From positions 1 through 11,231 of the forward strand of contig DASTQL010000200.1 of the NCBI GenBank assembly GCA_035761805.1: DNA of 11,231 nt. Reading direction: 5' to 3'. Each line of letters starts with the position of its first letter. Position 1 is the first letter of the stretch. The notes beneath the pieces are model-generated. The model saw only the letters and a program-made list of their open reading frames with translations, was not told the origin of the DNA and ran no database searches. The stretch comes from DASTQL01 sp035761805 (GTDB lineage Bacteria > Actinomycetota > Actinomycetes > Jiangellales > Jiangellaceae). Both the position numbers and the translations under genes were made by a program. Below are positions 5,888 through 11,231 of the stretch, piece after piece.

Positions 5888-6691
5888 TCAGACCCGGGCC
5901 CCGGCCGTGTCGACGGCGCCGACCTCCGGCCCGAGGAAGCGCCTCCCCAGCTCGAGGAACGGCCGCGGGTCACCGGTGGCGCGGAACCGGTGCTGCGGCG
6001 GGGGCAGGTCGTCGTCACGCATGAGGCCGTGCGCGGCCAGCACGCGGTAGACGTCCTTGGCGGTCTCCTCCGCGCTGCTGACCAGCGTGACCGCGTCGCC
6101 CATGACGTAGGAGACGACACCGGTGAGGAGGGGGTAGTGGGTGCATCCGAGGACGAGCGTGTCGACCCCGGCCGCGCGCACCGGGTCCAGGTACTCGCGG
6201 GCCACGTCCTCGATCTCGGCCCCGTGGGTGACCCCGCGCTCGACGAACTCCACGAAGCGCGGGCACGCCTGGGTGGTGATGGCGAGGTGGGGAGCCGCGG
6301 CGAACGAGTCCTCGTAGGCGCGGCTGGCCACGGTGGCGCGCGTCCCGATGACGCCGACCCGACCGTTGCGTGTGGCGGACACGGCACGGCGGACGGCCGG
6401 CTGGATCACCTCGACCAGGGGGACGTCGTAGCGCTCGCGTGCGTCGCGGAGCACCGCGCTGCTGGCGCTGTTGCAGGCGATGACGAGCGCCTTGACCCCC
6501 TCGGCCACCAGCTGGTCCATGAGGTCCAGCGCGTAGGCGCGGACCTCGGCGATCGGACGCGGGCCGTAGGGTCCCCGGGCCGTGTCGCCCACGTAGAGGA
6601 TGGGCTCGTGGGGCAGCTGGTCGAGCACCGCCCGCGCGACGGTCAGCCCGCCGACGCCACTGTCGAAGATGCCGATCGGCGCGTCCGCCAC
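5888..6691 (-). CDS. murI: Glutamate racemase
   Basis: This cytosolic, cofactor-independent enzyme converts L-glutamate to D-glutamate for peptidoglycan. It has 267 residues. The motif IGIFDSGVGGLTVARA (6-21) supplies Asp10 and Ser11. The two catalytic cysteines are Cys73 in VIACNSASSAVL and Cys183 in LVLGCTHYPLL. ILYVGDTARGPYGPR (31-45) and VIGTRATVASRAYE (114-127) are also family signatures. CNSAS in place of CNTAS is usual for actinobacteria. The GTG at 6691 is preferred to upstream ATG candidates because the fold starts at residue 5 and the upstream codons are low-complexity Arg/Gly. No ribosome site is present; TACCCT lies 7 nt upstream, so a leaderless mRNA is likely. The gap to the cysM stop is 47 nt; in M. 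tuberculosis a rhomboid protease gene lies here and is absent in this window. Confidence 0.97.
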   Translation of the reverse strand: MADAPIGIFDSGVGGLTVARAVLDQLPHEPILYVGDTARGPYGPRPIAEVRAYALDLMDQLVAEGVKALVIACNSASSAVLRDARERYDVPLVEVIQPAVRRAVSATRNGRVGVIGTRATVASRAYEDSFAAAPHLAITTQACPRFVEFVERGVTHGAEIEDVAREYLDPVRAAGVDTLVLGCTHYPLLTGVVSYVMGDAVTLVSSAEETAKDVYRVLAAHGLMRDDDLPPPQHRFRATGDPRPFLELGRRFLGPEVGAVDTAGARV

Positions 6692-6698
6692 GCAGGAG

Positions 6699-6704
6699 AG
6701 GGTA
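6699..6704 (-). promoter_or_regulatory. -10 box of a leaderless promoter for murI
   Basis: TACCCT (minus strand) ends 7 nt before the murI GTG. The spacer is pyrimidine-rich and holds no ribosome site. A second TACCCT lies 27 bp further upstream (6726-6731), in the loop of a weak hairpin after cysM. Confidence 0.55.
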
Positions 6705-6720
6705 CGTCCTCGGCCTCTCC

Positions 6721-6738
6721 CCGGGAGGGTAGACCCGG
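6721..6738 (-). terminator. Weak hairpin after cysM
   Basis: CCGGG and CCCGG form a 5-bp stem with an 8-nt loop immediately after the cysM stop codon. With the murI promoter box downstream it could mark a transcript boundary between the cysteine genes and murI. The stem is short and has no T-run, so readthrough is likely. Confidence 0.3.
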
Positions 6739-7686
6739 TCAGGCCCAGAGCTGACCTTCCAGGCGGTCCTCGGCCTCGTCGAGCGTGCCCTCGAATGCGC
6801 CGGTGGACAGGTACTTCCATCCGCCGTCGCACACCACGAAGGCGATGTCGGCGCGCTCGCCCTCGTGCAACGCGCGCTGGGCCACCGCAAGCGCCGCGTG
6901 CAGGATGGCGCCGGTCGAGATGCCGGCGAAGATACCCTCCGCGTCGAGCAGCTCGCGCACCCGCCGAACCGCGTCGCGGGGTCCGACCGAGTACCGCGTC
7001 GACAGCACGGACTCGTCGTAGAGCTCGGGCACGAAGCCCTCGTCGAGGTTGCGCAACCCGTACACCAGCTCGCCGTAGCGGGGCTCGGCCGCGACCACCT
7101 GAACCCCCGGGACCTTCTCACGCAGGAAGCGGCCGACCCCCATGAGCGTCCCCGTGGTGCCGAGCCCGGCGACGAAGTGCGTGACGGACGGCAGGTCCTC
7201 GAGGATCTCCGGCCCCGTGGTCAGGTAGTGGGCGTCGGCGTTGGCCGGGTTGCCGTACTGGTAGAGCATCACCCAGTCGGGGTGCTGCTCCGCCAGCACC
7301 TTGGCGACCCGGACGGCCTCGTTGGAGCCTCCCGCTGCGGGTGAGAAGACGATCTCCGCACCCCACATCGACAGCAGCTGGCGTCGTTCGACGGAGGTGT
7401 TCTCCGGCATCACGCACACCAGCCGGTAGCCACGCAGGCGGGCCGCCATGGCCAGCGAGATACCGGTGTTGCCGGACGTGGGCTCGAGCAGCGTGGCGCC
7501 CGGCTCCAGCCGCCCGTCCGCCTCGGCCGCCAGCACCATCTGGAGGGCCACCCGGTCCTTCACCGACCCGGTGGGGTTGCGGTCCTCCAGCTTGGCCCAG
7601 AGCCGTACCTCCGGCGTCGGCGACAGCCGCGGGAGCCCGACGAGCGGGGTCCGCCCGACGGAGTCCAGCAGCGAGTCGAAGCGCAC
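6739..7686 (-). CDS. cysM: CysO-dependent O-phosphoserine sulfhydrylase (cysteine synthase CysM)
   Basis: A PLP enzyme of 315 residues that joins the sulfur carrier CysO-thiocarboxylate to O-phosphoserine, making a CysO-cysteine adduct. Fold-type II motifs: KLEDRNPTGSVKDR (32-45) with the PLP lysine Lys43, EPTSGNTGISLAM (68-80) and GLGTTGTLMG (174-183) for the cofactor phosphate. AEPRYGELVYGLRNLDEG (200-217) contains Arg212, which aligns with Arg220 of M. tuberculosis CysM, the residue that selects O-phosphoserine. The C-terminal EGQLWA tail is also shared with that enzyme. The GTG at 7686 is chosen because it matches the start of that homologue (MTRYDSLLQALG against MRFDSLLDSVG). The gap to the cysO stop is 7 nt, with GGAGG near the end of cysO as a somewhat distant ribosome site. 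This is CysM type and not an O-acetylserine CysK. Confidence 0.97.
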   Translation of the reverse strand: MRFDSLLDSVGRTPLVGLPRLSPTPEVRLWAKLEDRNPTGSVKDRVALQMVLAAEADGRLEPGATLLEPTSGNTGISLAMAARLRGYRLVCVMPENTSVERRQLLSMWGAEIVFSPAAGGSNEAVRVAKVLAEQHPDWVMLYQYGNPANADAHYLTTGPEILEDLPSVTHFVAGLGTTGTLMGVGRFLREKVPGVQVVAAEPRYGELVYGLRNLDEGFVPELYDESVLSTRYSVGPRDAVRRVRELLDAEGIFAGISTGAILHAALAVAQRALHEGERADIAFVVCDGGWKYLSTGAFEGTLDEAEDRLEGQLWA

Positions 7687-7693
7687 CGCCGGG

Positions 7694-7966
7694 TCAGCCT
7701 CCGGCGACGGCGGGGAGCACGGTGACCGAGTCGCCGTCCGCCACCTCGGTCTCGAGCCCGCCCAGGAAGCGGACGTCCTCGTCGTTGAGGTAGACGTTGA
7801 CGAAACGCCGCAGCCTGCCCTCCTCGACCAGGCGCTCCCGCAGCCCGGGGTGGCGGCTCTCCAGGTCGTCGATCAGCCCGGCCAGCGTGTCACCCTCCGC
7901 TGAGACGGCCTTGGCGCCGGCGGTGTACGTGCGCAGGATCGTCGGGATCCGGACCTCGATGGCCAT
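7694..7966 (-). CDS. cysO: Sulfur carrier protein CysO (MoaD/ThiS family)
   Basis: A 90-residue ubiquitin-fold sulfur carrier. Its C-terminal glycine is converted to a thiocarboxylate that serves as the sulfide donor for CysM. The sequence ends LPAVAGG, with the free diglycine needed for activation, and holds IPTILRTYTAGAKAV (6-20), FVNVYLNDEDVRF and the DGDSVTVLPAVAGG tail, all close to M. tuberculosis CysO. The ATG at 7966 is preferred over one at 7987 because AGGAG lies at 7974-7978, 7 nt upstream, and the homologue begins at this point. It is placed between mec and cysM, the canonical order. The activating enzyme (MoeZ/MoeB-type) is not in the window. A 99-nt gap separates it from mec, in which I see no clear promoter. 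Confidence 0.97.
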   Translation of the reverse strand: MAIEVRIPTILRTYTAGAKAVSAEGDTLAGLIDDLESRHPGLRERLVEEGRLRRFVNVYLNDEDVRFLGGLETEVADGDSVTVLPAVAGG

Positions 7967-8065
7967 ACGGCTGCTCCTGGGACTCATGGGTCAGGGTTCG
8001 GTAGGCCCGCCCCGCCCCGACCGGCGCGGCACACCTCGTACCGGGGAACGGGCCGGGCGTCAGGG

Positions 8066-8491
8066 TCATTCCCCGGCGTGGTCGGGCTCGAGCACCCGGA
8101 CCTCCTCCTCGCCGACCTCGCCGTCGACGATGCGGAACGAGCGGACCTCGACCTCGTCGTCGGCGCGGGTCGACACGAGCAGGTAGTGGGCGCCGGGCTC
8201 CTGGGCGAGCGACACGTCGGTCCGCGAGGGGTAGGCCTCGGTGGCCGTGTGGGAGTGGTAGATGACGACCGGTTCCTCGTCGCGGTCGTCCATCTCGCGC
8301 CAGACCCGCAGCTGCTCCTGGGAATCGAAGCGGTAGAAGGTCGGTGAGCGCTCGGCGTTGGTCATCTCGACCACGCGCTCGGGCCGGTCCGACCCCGCCG
8401 GCCCGGCCACGATGCCGCACGCCTCGTCCGGGTGGTCGCGACGGGCGTGGGCGACGATCGCATCGAGCAGGTCGCGGCGGAGCTCCAACAC
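8066..8491 (-). CDS. mec: CysO-cysteine peptidase Mec (M67 / JAMM family)
   Basis: A zinc-dependent JAB1/MPN metalloprotease of 141 residues that cleaves cysteine from the CysO-cysteine adduct and regenerates CysO. The JAMM motif is complete: Glu23 in HPDEACGI, then His79 and His81 in IYHSHTATEAYPSRTD, with Ser89 and Asp92. The C-terminal part is acidic (IVDGEVGEEEVRVLEPDHAGE split over 121-141). Length fits the bacterial stand-alone M67 enzymes. The GTG at 8491 is the only good start; it is followed by TTG and has no ribosome site, but TAGGCT lies 8 nt upstream in the 19-nt gap after the DUF2017 gene. In M. tuberculosis a P1-family peptidase gene sits between DUF2017 and mec; it is absent here. 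Confidence 0.95.
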   Translation of the reverse strand: MLELRRDLLDAIVAHARRDHPDEACGIVAGPAGSDRPERVVEMTNAERSPTFYRFDSQEQLRVWREMDDRDEEPVVIYHSHTATEAYPSRTDVSLAQEPGAHYLLVSTRADDEVEVRSFRIVDGEVGEEEVRVLEPDHAGE

Positions 8492-8499
8492 GGCGGCTC

Positions 8500-8505
8500 A
8501 GCCTA
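8500..8505 (-). promoter_or_regulatory. -10 box of a possible leaderless promoter for mec
   Basis: TAGGCT (minus strand) ends 8 nt before the mec GTG, in the 19-nt gap after the DUF2017 stop. The hexamer is identical to the one before pncB. The spacer GAGCCGCC is not a convincing ribosome site. It would give the mec-cysO-cysM genes their own start. Confidence 0.45.
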
Positions 8506-8510
8506 CGGGC

Positions 8511-9059
8511 TCAGCGCAGCCCCGCGGACAGGGCCCGGACGAGCGTCTCCTGGACGAAGCCCAGCCACTCGTAGACGTGGTGGACGTAGGCGCGCGGGTC
8601 GTCGTCGTCCAGGGAGTCCCAATAGCCCTCGTCCCCCTCCTCGACGCCCAGCCGGGTGCCCAGGGCCAGGCGCAGGTCGGTGAGCGTACGCAGCCAGGCG
8701 GTGGCCTGCTCGCCGTCCAGTCGGACCTGGAGCTTGTCGGGTGCGCCCTTCCGTCCCGGCTCCGGCGTGGCCAGCGAGGCCAGCACGACGGCGGCCGCCC
8801 CGGACTTGGCCTCGCGCAGCCCCCGTTCGGTGTAGCGGCGGAACTCCGCGGCCTGCTCCTCGTCGGCGTAGGCGTCGGGGAAGAGCCGCAGCAGCACCGG
8901 GTCGGTCGGCCGGTCCGGGTCGTCGCCGAGGGCCAACGCGGCGGCGAGCGGGTCGTCGGCGTCGGGTGCCGACGGCTGCGCGTCTTGGACGAGCTCGAGC
9001 AGCTGGCCGACCAGGGACCGGAGCAGCTCCACTTCAACCGTGTGGAACGTCGCGGACAC
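8511..9059 (-). CDS. DUF2017 family protein (Rv1332 type), conventional start
   Basis: A soluble, mostly helical protein of 182 residues with no known biochemical function. Seen features: VEVELLRSLVGQLLELV (8-24), DPVLLRLFPDAYADEEQAAEFRRYTE (in pieces about 53-78), a central LQVRLDGEQATAWLRTLTDLRLALGTRLGV stretch (about 110-140) and the C-terminal VYEWLGFVQETLVRAL. These match the actinobacterial family encoded next to clpS, whose conserved neighbourhood hints at a link to ClpS/ClpP proteolysis or cysteine metabolism, but no role is established to my knowledge. The GTG at 9059 is the first conventional start but lacks a ribosome site and leaves out an in-frame FRRVRGGG segment that resembles the family N-terminus (KWKRV in Rv1332). 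The true start is probably the CTG at 9095 (see separate entry), which gives 194 residues. Confidence 0.85.
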   Translation of the reverse strand: MSATFHTVEVELLRSLVGQLLELVQDAQPSAPDADDPLAAALALGDDPDRPTDPVLLRLFPDAYADEEQAAEFRRYTERGLREAKSGAAAVVLASLATPEPGRKGAPDKLQVRLDGEQATAWLRTLTDLRLALGTRLGVEEGDEGYWDSLDDDDPRAYVHHVYEWLGFVQETLVRALSAGLR

Positions 9060-9095
9060 ACCGCCGCCGCGGACCCGCCGGAACGCTGTGCTCAG
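9060..9095 (-). other. Probable N-terminal extension of the DUF2017 gene from a CTG start
   Basis: The DUF2017 frame is open up to the clpS stop at 9099. Translating from CTG at 9095 gives MSTAFRRVRGGG followed by V13 and the annotated protein. GGGGGA at 9103-9108 lies 7 nt before this CTG, the ideal spacing, and the gap to the clpS stop is only 3 nt. No ATG, GTG or TTG exists in frame between 9095 and 9059. The added FRR segment matches the basic/aromatic N-terminus of family members as I remember them. Use of CTG is inferred, not shown. Confidence 0.6.
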
Positions 9096-9098
9096 GGC

Positions 9099-9401
9099 TC
9101 AGTCCCCCGACTTCTGGAGCGTCGCCCACAGGCCGTAGCCGTGCATGGCCTCCACGTCGCGCTCCATCTCCTCGCGGCTCCCCGACGACACGACCGCCCT
9201 GCCCTTGTGGTGCACGTCCATCATGAGCTTCTCCGCCTTGGGCTTGGCGTAGCCGAAGTGGGTCATGAACACGAACGTGACGTACGACATGAGGTTCACC
9301 GGATCGTTCCAGACCACCGTGACCCAGGGCGTGTCCTGGCGGACGACCTCCTCGGCCTCGGGGCGCTCGATCTCGACCGGTGCGGTGGACACGGCCCCCA
9401 T
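9099..9401 (-). CDS. clpS: ATP-dependent Clp protease adaptor ClpS
   Basis: A 100-residue adaptor that binds N-end-rule substrates and delivers them to the Clp AAA+ unfoldase with ClpP. The core shows WVTVVWNDPVNLMSYVTFVF (the NDP motif and the helix that forms the N-degron pocket), FGYAKPKAEKLMMDVHHKG with the conserved histidine, and GRAVVSSGSREEMERDVEAM. It ends GLWATLQKSGD, close to Rv1331. The first 25 residues form the flexible tail that contacts the Clp ATPase. The ATG at 9401 is chosen, with GGTGAG 3-4 nt upstream as a tight ribosome site; a GTG at 9392 is a possible alternative. The upstream open frame to 9497 lies in the promoter region. It is first in the minus-strand run and divergent from pncB across 63 bp. 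Confidence 0.95.
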   Translation of the reverse strand: MGAVSTAPVEIERPEAEEVVRQDTPWVTVVWNDPVNLMSYVTFVFMTHFGYAKPKAEKLMMDVHHKGRAVVSSGSREEMERDVEAMHGYGLWATLQKSGD

Positions 9402-9451
9402 GTTCTCACCCGTGGGCGGCCGTGGTCGGCTGCGGCGGCCCGGCCGGTCGT

Positions 9452-9457
9452 TAGGCT
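9452..9457 (+). promoter_or_regulatory. -10 box of a leaderless promoter for pncB
   Basis: TAGGCT ends 7 nt before the pncB GTG. The purine-rich GGGAGG directly abuts the GTG and is too close to work as a ribosome site, so a leaderless start fits better. No -35 consensus is visible in the 63-bp divergent region shared with clpS. Confidence 0.6.
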
Positions 9458-9464
9458 CGGGAGG

Positions 9465-10772
9465 GTGACCGGCTCCACGGCACTCCTGACCGACCACTAC
9501 GAGCTGACCATGCTCCAGGCGGCGCTCGAGGGCGGCGCGGGAGGCCGCCGGTCGGTGTTCGAGGTCTTCGCCCGCCGACTACCCGAGGGACGACGCTACG
9601 GCGTGGTTGCCGGGGTCGGACGGCTGCTGGACGCCGTCGAGGCCTTCCGCTTCGATGACACGGTGCTCGCCGACCTGGCGGATCGCCGGGTGGTCGACGA
9701 CCGGACGTTGGAGTGGCTCGCCGGCTACCGGTTCTCCGGCGACGTCTGGGGCTACGGCGAGGGTGAGTGCTACTTCCCCTACTCCCCGCTGCTCGTCGTG
9801 GAGGGCAGCTTCGCCGAGGCGGTCCTGCTGGAGACGCTGGCGCTGTCGATCCTCAACCACGACTCCGCTGTCGCCTCGGCCGCCTCGCGGATGACCTGCG
9901 CTGCCGGCGGTCGCCCCTGCATCGAGATGGGGTCGCGCCGGACGCACGAGCGGGCCGCGGTCGCCGCGGCCCGGGCCGCGTACGTGGCCGGGTTCGCGAC
10001 CACGAGCAACCTGGAGGCCGGCCGGACCTACGGGATCCCGACCGCCGGGACGAGCGCCCACTCCTTCACGCTCCTCCACGACAGCGAGCGGGACGCGTTC
10101 GCCGTCCAGGTCGCGTCGCTCGGCAAGGGGACGACCCTGCTCGTGGACACCTACGACGTCGCCGGGGCGGTCCAGGCCGCCGTCGAGATCGCGGGGACGT
10201 CACTGGGCGCGGTGCGGCTGGACTCGGGAGACCTGCTGGTCCAGGCGCAGGAGGTGCGGGCCCAGCTCGACGCGCTCGGGGCGCACGACACCCGGATCGT
10301 GGTGACGAGCGACCTCGACGAGCACGCGATCGCCGCGCTGGCCGCCGCCCCGGTGGACGTCTACGGGGTCGGGACGGCTCTCGTCACGGGGTCCGGGGCA
10401 CCCACGGCGGGGCTGGTCTACAAGCTCGTGGCCCGCTCCGACCGCGACGGCGGTGAGCTCGTGTCCGTCGAGAAGCGCAGCAAGGACAAGGGCAGCCGTG
10501 GCGGCCGCAAGTACGCCCTACGCCGGCGCTCCGCCCGTGGGGTCGCGCAGGCCGAGGTCATCGGCGTCGGGCGGCCGCCCGGCGACGACGGTGACTACCG
10601 TCCGCTGCTGAGGGAGCTGATCCGGTCCGGCGAGGTCGTGGGCCGGGAGCCGCTCGCCGCCGCCCGTGACCGCCACATCGCCGCCCGCGCCGAGCTGCCC
10701 CGGGTGGCCCTCCGGCTCTCCCGGGGCGAGACCGCACTGCCCACCGTGTACGAGGAAGGACTCCTGCCGTGA
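9465..10772 (+). CDS. pncB: Nicotinate phosphoribosyltransferase
   Basis: This enzyme of the Preiss-Handler NAD salvage route makes nicotinate mononucleotide from nicotinate and PRPP with ATP hydrolysis. It has 435 residues, normal for the actinobacterial form. Seen motifs: TALLTDHYELTMLQAAL (5-21), the N-terminal family signature; EMGSRRTHERAAVAAARAAY (154-173) with substrate-binding arginines; and GTSAHSFTLLH (195-205), where His199 corresponds to the histidine phosphorylated during catalysis. VRLDSGDL (250-257) binds PRPP/product, and DVYGVGTALVTG (298-309) binds the phosphate. KRSKDKGSRGGRK (337-349) is basic. The GTG at 9465 is chosen because the family starts 8 residues before TDHYELTM; the long upstream open frame is a shadow of mec, DUF2017 and clpS. 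Its stop overlaps the pncA start by 4 nt. Confidence 0.97.
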   Translation: MTGSTALLTDHYELTMLQAALEGGAGGRRSVFEVFARRLPEGRRYGVVAGVGRLLDAVEAFRFDDTVLADLADRRVVDDRTLEWLAGYRFSGDVWGYGEGECYFPYSPLLVVEGSFAEAVLLETLALSILNHDSAVASAASRMTCAAGGRPCIEMGSRRTHERAAVAAARAAYVAGFATTSNLEAGRTYGIPTAGTSAHSFTLLHDSERDAFAVQVASLGKGTTLLVDTYDVAGAVQAAVEIAGTSLGAVRLDSGDLLVQAQEVRAQLDALGAHDTRIVVTSDLDEHAIAALAAAPVDVYGVGTALVTGSGAPTAGLVYKLVARSDRDGGELVSVEKRSKDKGSRGGRKYALRRRSARGVAQAEVIGVGRPPGDDGDYRPLLRELIRSGEVVGREPLAAARDRHIAARAELPRVALRLSRGETALPTVYEEGLLP

Positions 10773-11231
10773 GCACCGCCCTTGTCGTCGTCGACGTCCA
10801 GAACGACTTCTGCGAAGGGGGCAGCCTCGCCGTCCAGGGCGGCGCCGGGGTGGCCTTCCGCATCGCCGAGGTGCTGCACCGGTGGGCCGAGGCCGAACCG
10901 GACGAGCGCGAGTACGACTACCTCCTCGCCACCCGGGACCACCACGTCGACCCCGGCCCGCACTTCAGCCGGACCCCTGACTTCGTCGAGTCGTGGCCGG
11001 TGCACTGCGTCGCCGGGACCGACGGCGCCAGCTTCCACCCCAACCTCGACCCCCAGCCCTTCCACGCGGTCTTCACCAAGGGCGAGTACGCCGCGGCGTA
11101 CTCGGGCTTCGAAGGGCTCGACGCCGACGGCACGAGCCTCGCGGACTGGCTCCGGGAGCGGCACGTCGACCGCCTGGACGTGGTCGGCATCGCGACCGAC
11201 CACTGCGTCCGGGCGACCGCGCTGGACGCCG
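10769..11231 (+). CDS. pncA: Nicotinamidase/pyrazinamidase (3' end beyond window)
   Basis: An isochorismatase-fold hydrolase that deamidates nicotinamide to nicotinate, the substrate of PncB. The 154 visible residues contain the full catalytic triad: Asp9 in VVVDVQNDF, Lys104 in VFTKGEYAAAYSGFEG and Cys146 in VVGIATDHCVRAT. The metal ligands Asp57, His59, His65 (TRDHHVDPGPHFS) and His79 (WPVHC) match Asp49, His51, His57 and His71 of M. tuberculosis PncA, the enzyme that activates pyrazinamide. The GTG start overlaps the pncB stop as GTGA, indicating translational coupling. Only about the last 30-50 residues are missing at the right edge. Because it lacks a stop in the window it does not form a closed ORF here. 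Confidence 0.96.
   Translation, partial: MSTALVVVDVQNDFCEGGSLAVQGGAGVAFRIAEVLHRWAEAEPDEREYDYLLATRDHHVDPGPHFSRTPDFVESWPVHCVAGTDGASFHPNLDPQPFHAVFTKGEYAAAYSGFEGLDADGTSLADWLRERHVDRLDVVGIATDHCVRATALDA

Noticed and set aside
5881..6387. N-terminal extension of the MBL hydrolase
   Set aside because: It overlaps murI in another frame and is Ser/Arg/Pro-rich; the conserved domain begins at the GTG at 5880.
6726..6731. Second TACCCT upstream of murI as another promoter
   Set aside because: It lies in the loop of the hairpin after cysM and is too far from the start for a leaderless transcript; probably coincidental or part of the hairpin.
8358..9464. 1.1-kb in-frame extension upstream of pncB
   Set aside because: The extension is antisense to mec, DUF2017 and clpS; the family start and the -10 box place the true start at 9465.
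1..11231. Hidden defence island, mobile element or CRISPR array
   Set aside because: Genes fill nearly all of the window, all but two are recognised housekeeping families, and there are no transposase, integrase, phage or regularly spaced repeat signals.

Overview
The window is very GC-rich double-stranded bacterial DNA with GTG-heavy starts and strong third-position GC bias. Its gene content and order point to an actinomycete (Actinomycetota). The central block clpS, DUF2017, mec, cysO, cysM, murI, MBL hydrolase, rph, rdgB, with divergent pncB, has the order I know from Mycobacterium tuberculosis Rv1330c to Rv1341, with two genes missing. I cannot assign a genus.

Layout. (1) 1-383, minus: the first 127 residues of a CbiM/NikM nickel/cobalt transporter subunit, cut by the left edge. 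(2) 384-532: divergent intergenic region with a perfect 17-bp palindrome at 459-475 that fits the Nur (nickel Fur-family) operator, and a promoter for a leaderless Bcp-type peroxiredoxin (533-1006, plus). (3) 1007-1167: a hairpin after bcp and a small inverted repeat, then tRNA-Leu(UAG) at 1168-1249. (4) 1281-1958, minus: DUF1707-DUF4870 membrane protein. (5) 2095-3651, minus: five-TM sulfite-oxidase-type molybdoenzyme with an internal twin-arginine motif. (6) 3759-9401, minus: one long run of nine housekeeping genes. (7) 9465-11231, plus: pncB and a pncA cut by the right edge. No stretch above 300 bases lacks a gene; the largest gaps are 1007-1167, 384-532, 1959-2094 and 3652-3758. I see no CRISPR array, insertion sequence, phage gene or other sign of recent transfer.

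How the genes work together. Mec, CysO and CysM form the sulfur-carrier cysteine pathway: CysM uses CysO thiocarboxylate and O-phosphoserine, and Mec releases cysteine from the CysO-cysteine adduct. RNase PH and RdgB handle tRNA 3' ends and non-canonical nucleotides and are translationally coupled. PncA and PncB form a coupled nicotinamide salvage pair for NAD. ClpS is a ClpP-system N-end adaptor and MurI supplies D-glutamate for peptidoglycan.

This is mostly core genome, and I find no new defence or mobile system. The points most worth a second look are: a recurring TANNNT box 6-8 nt before five start codons without a Shine-Dalgarno sequence (leaderless promoters, three inside the minus-strand run); a probable CTG start for the DUF2017 gene; the Nur-like operator before cbiM; and the molybdoenzyme, with a likely dual Sec/Tat topology and a three-codon ORF overlapping its start.
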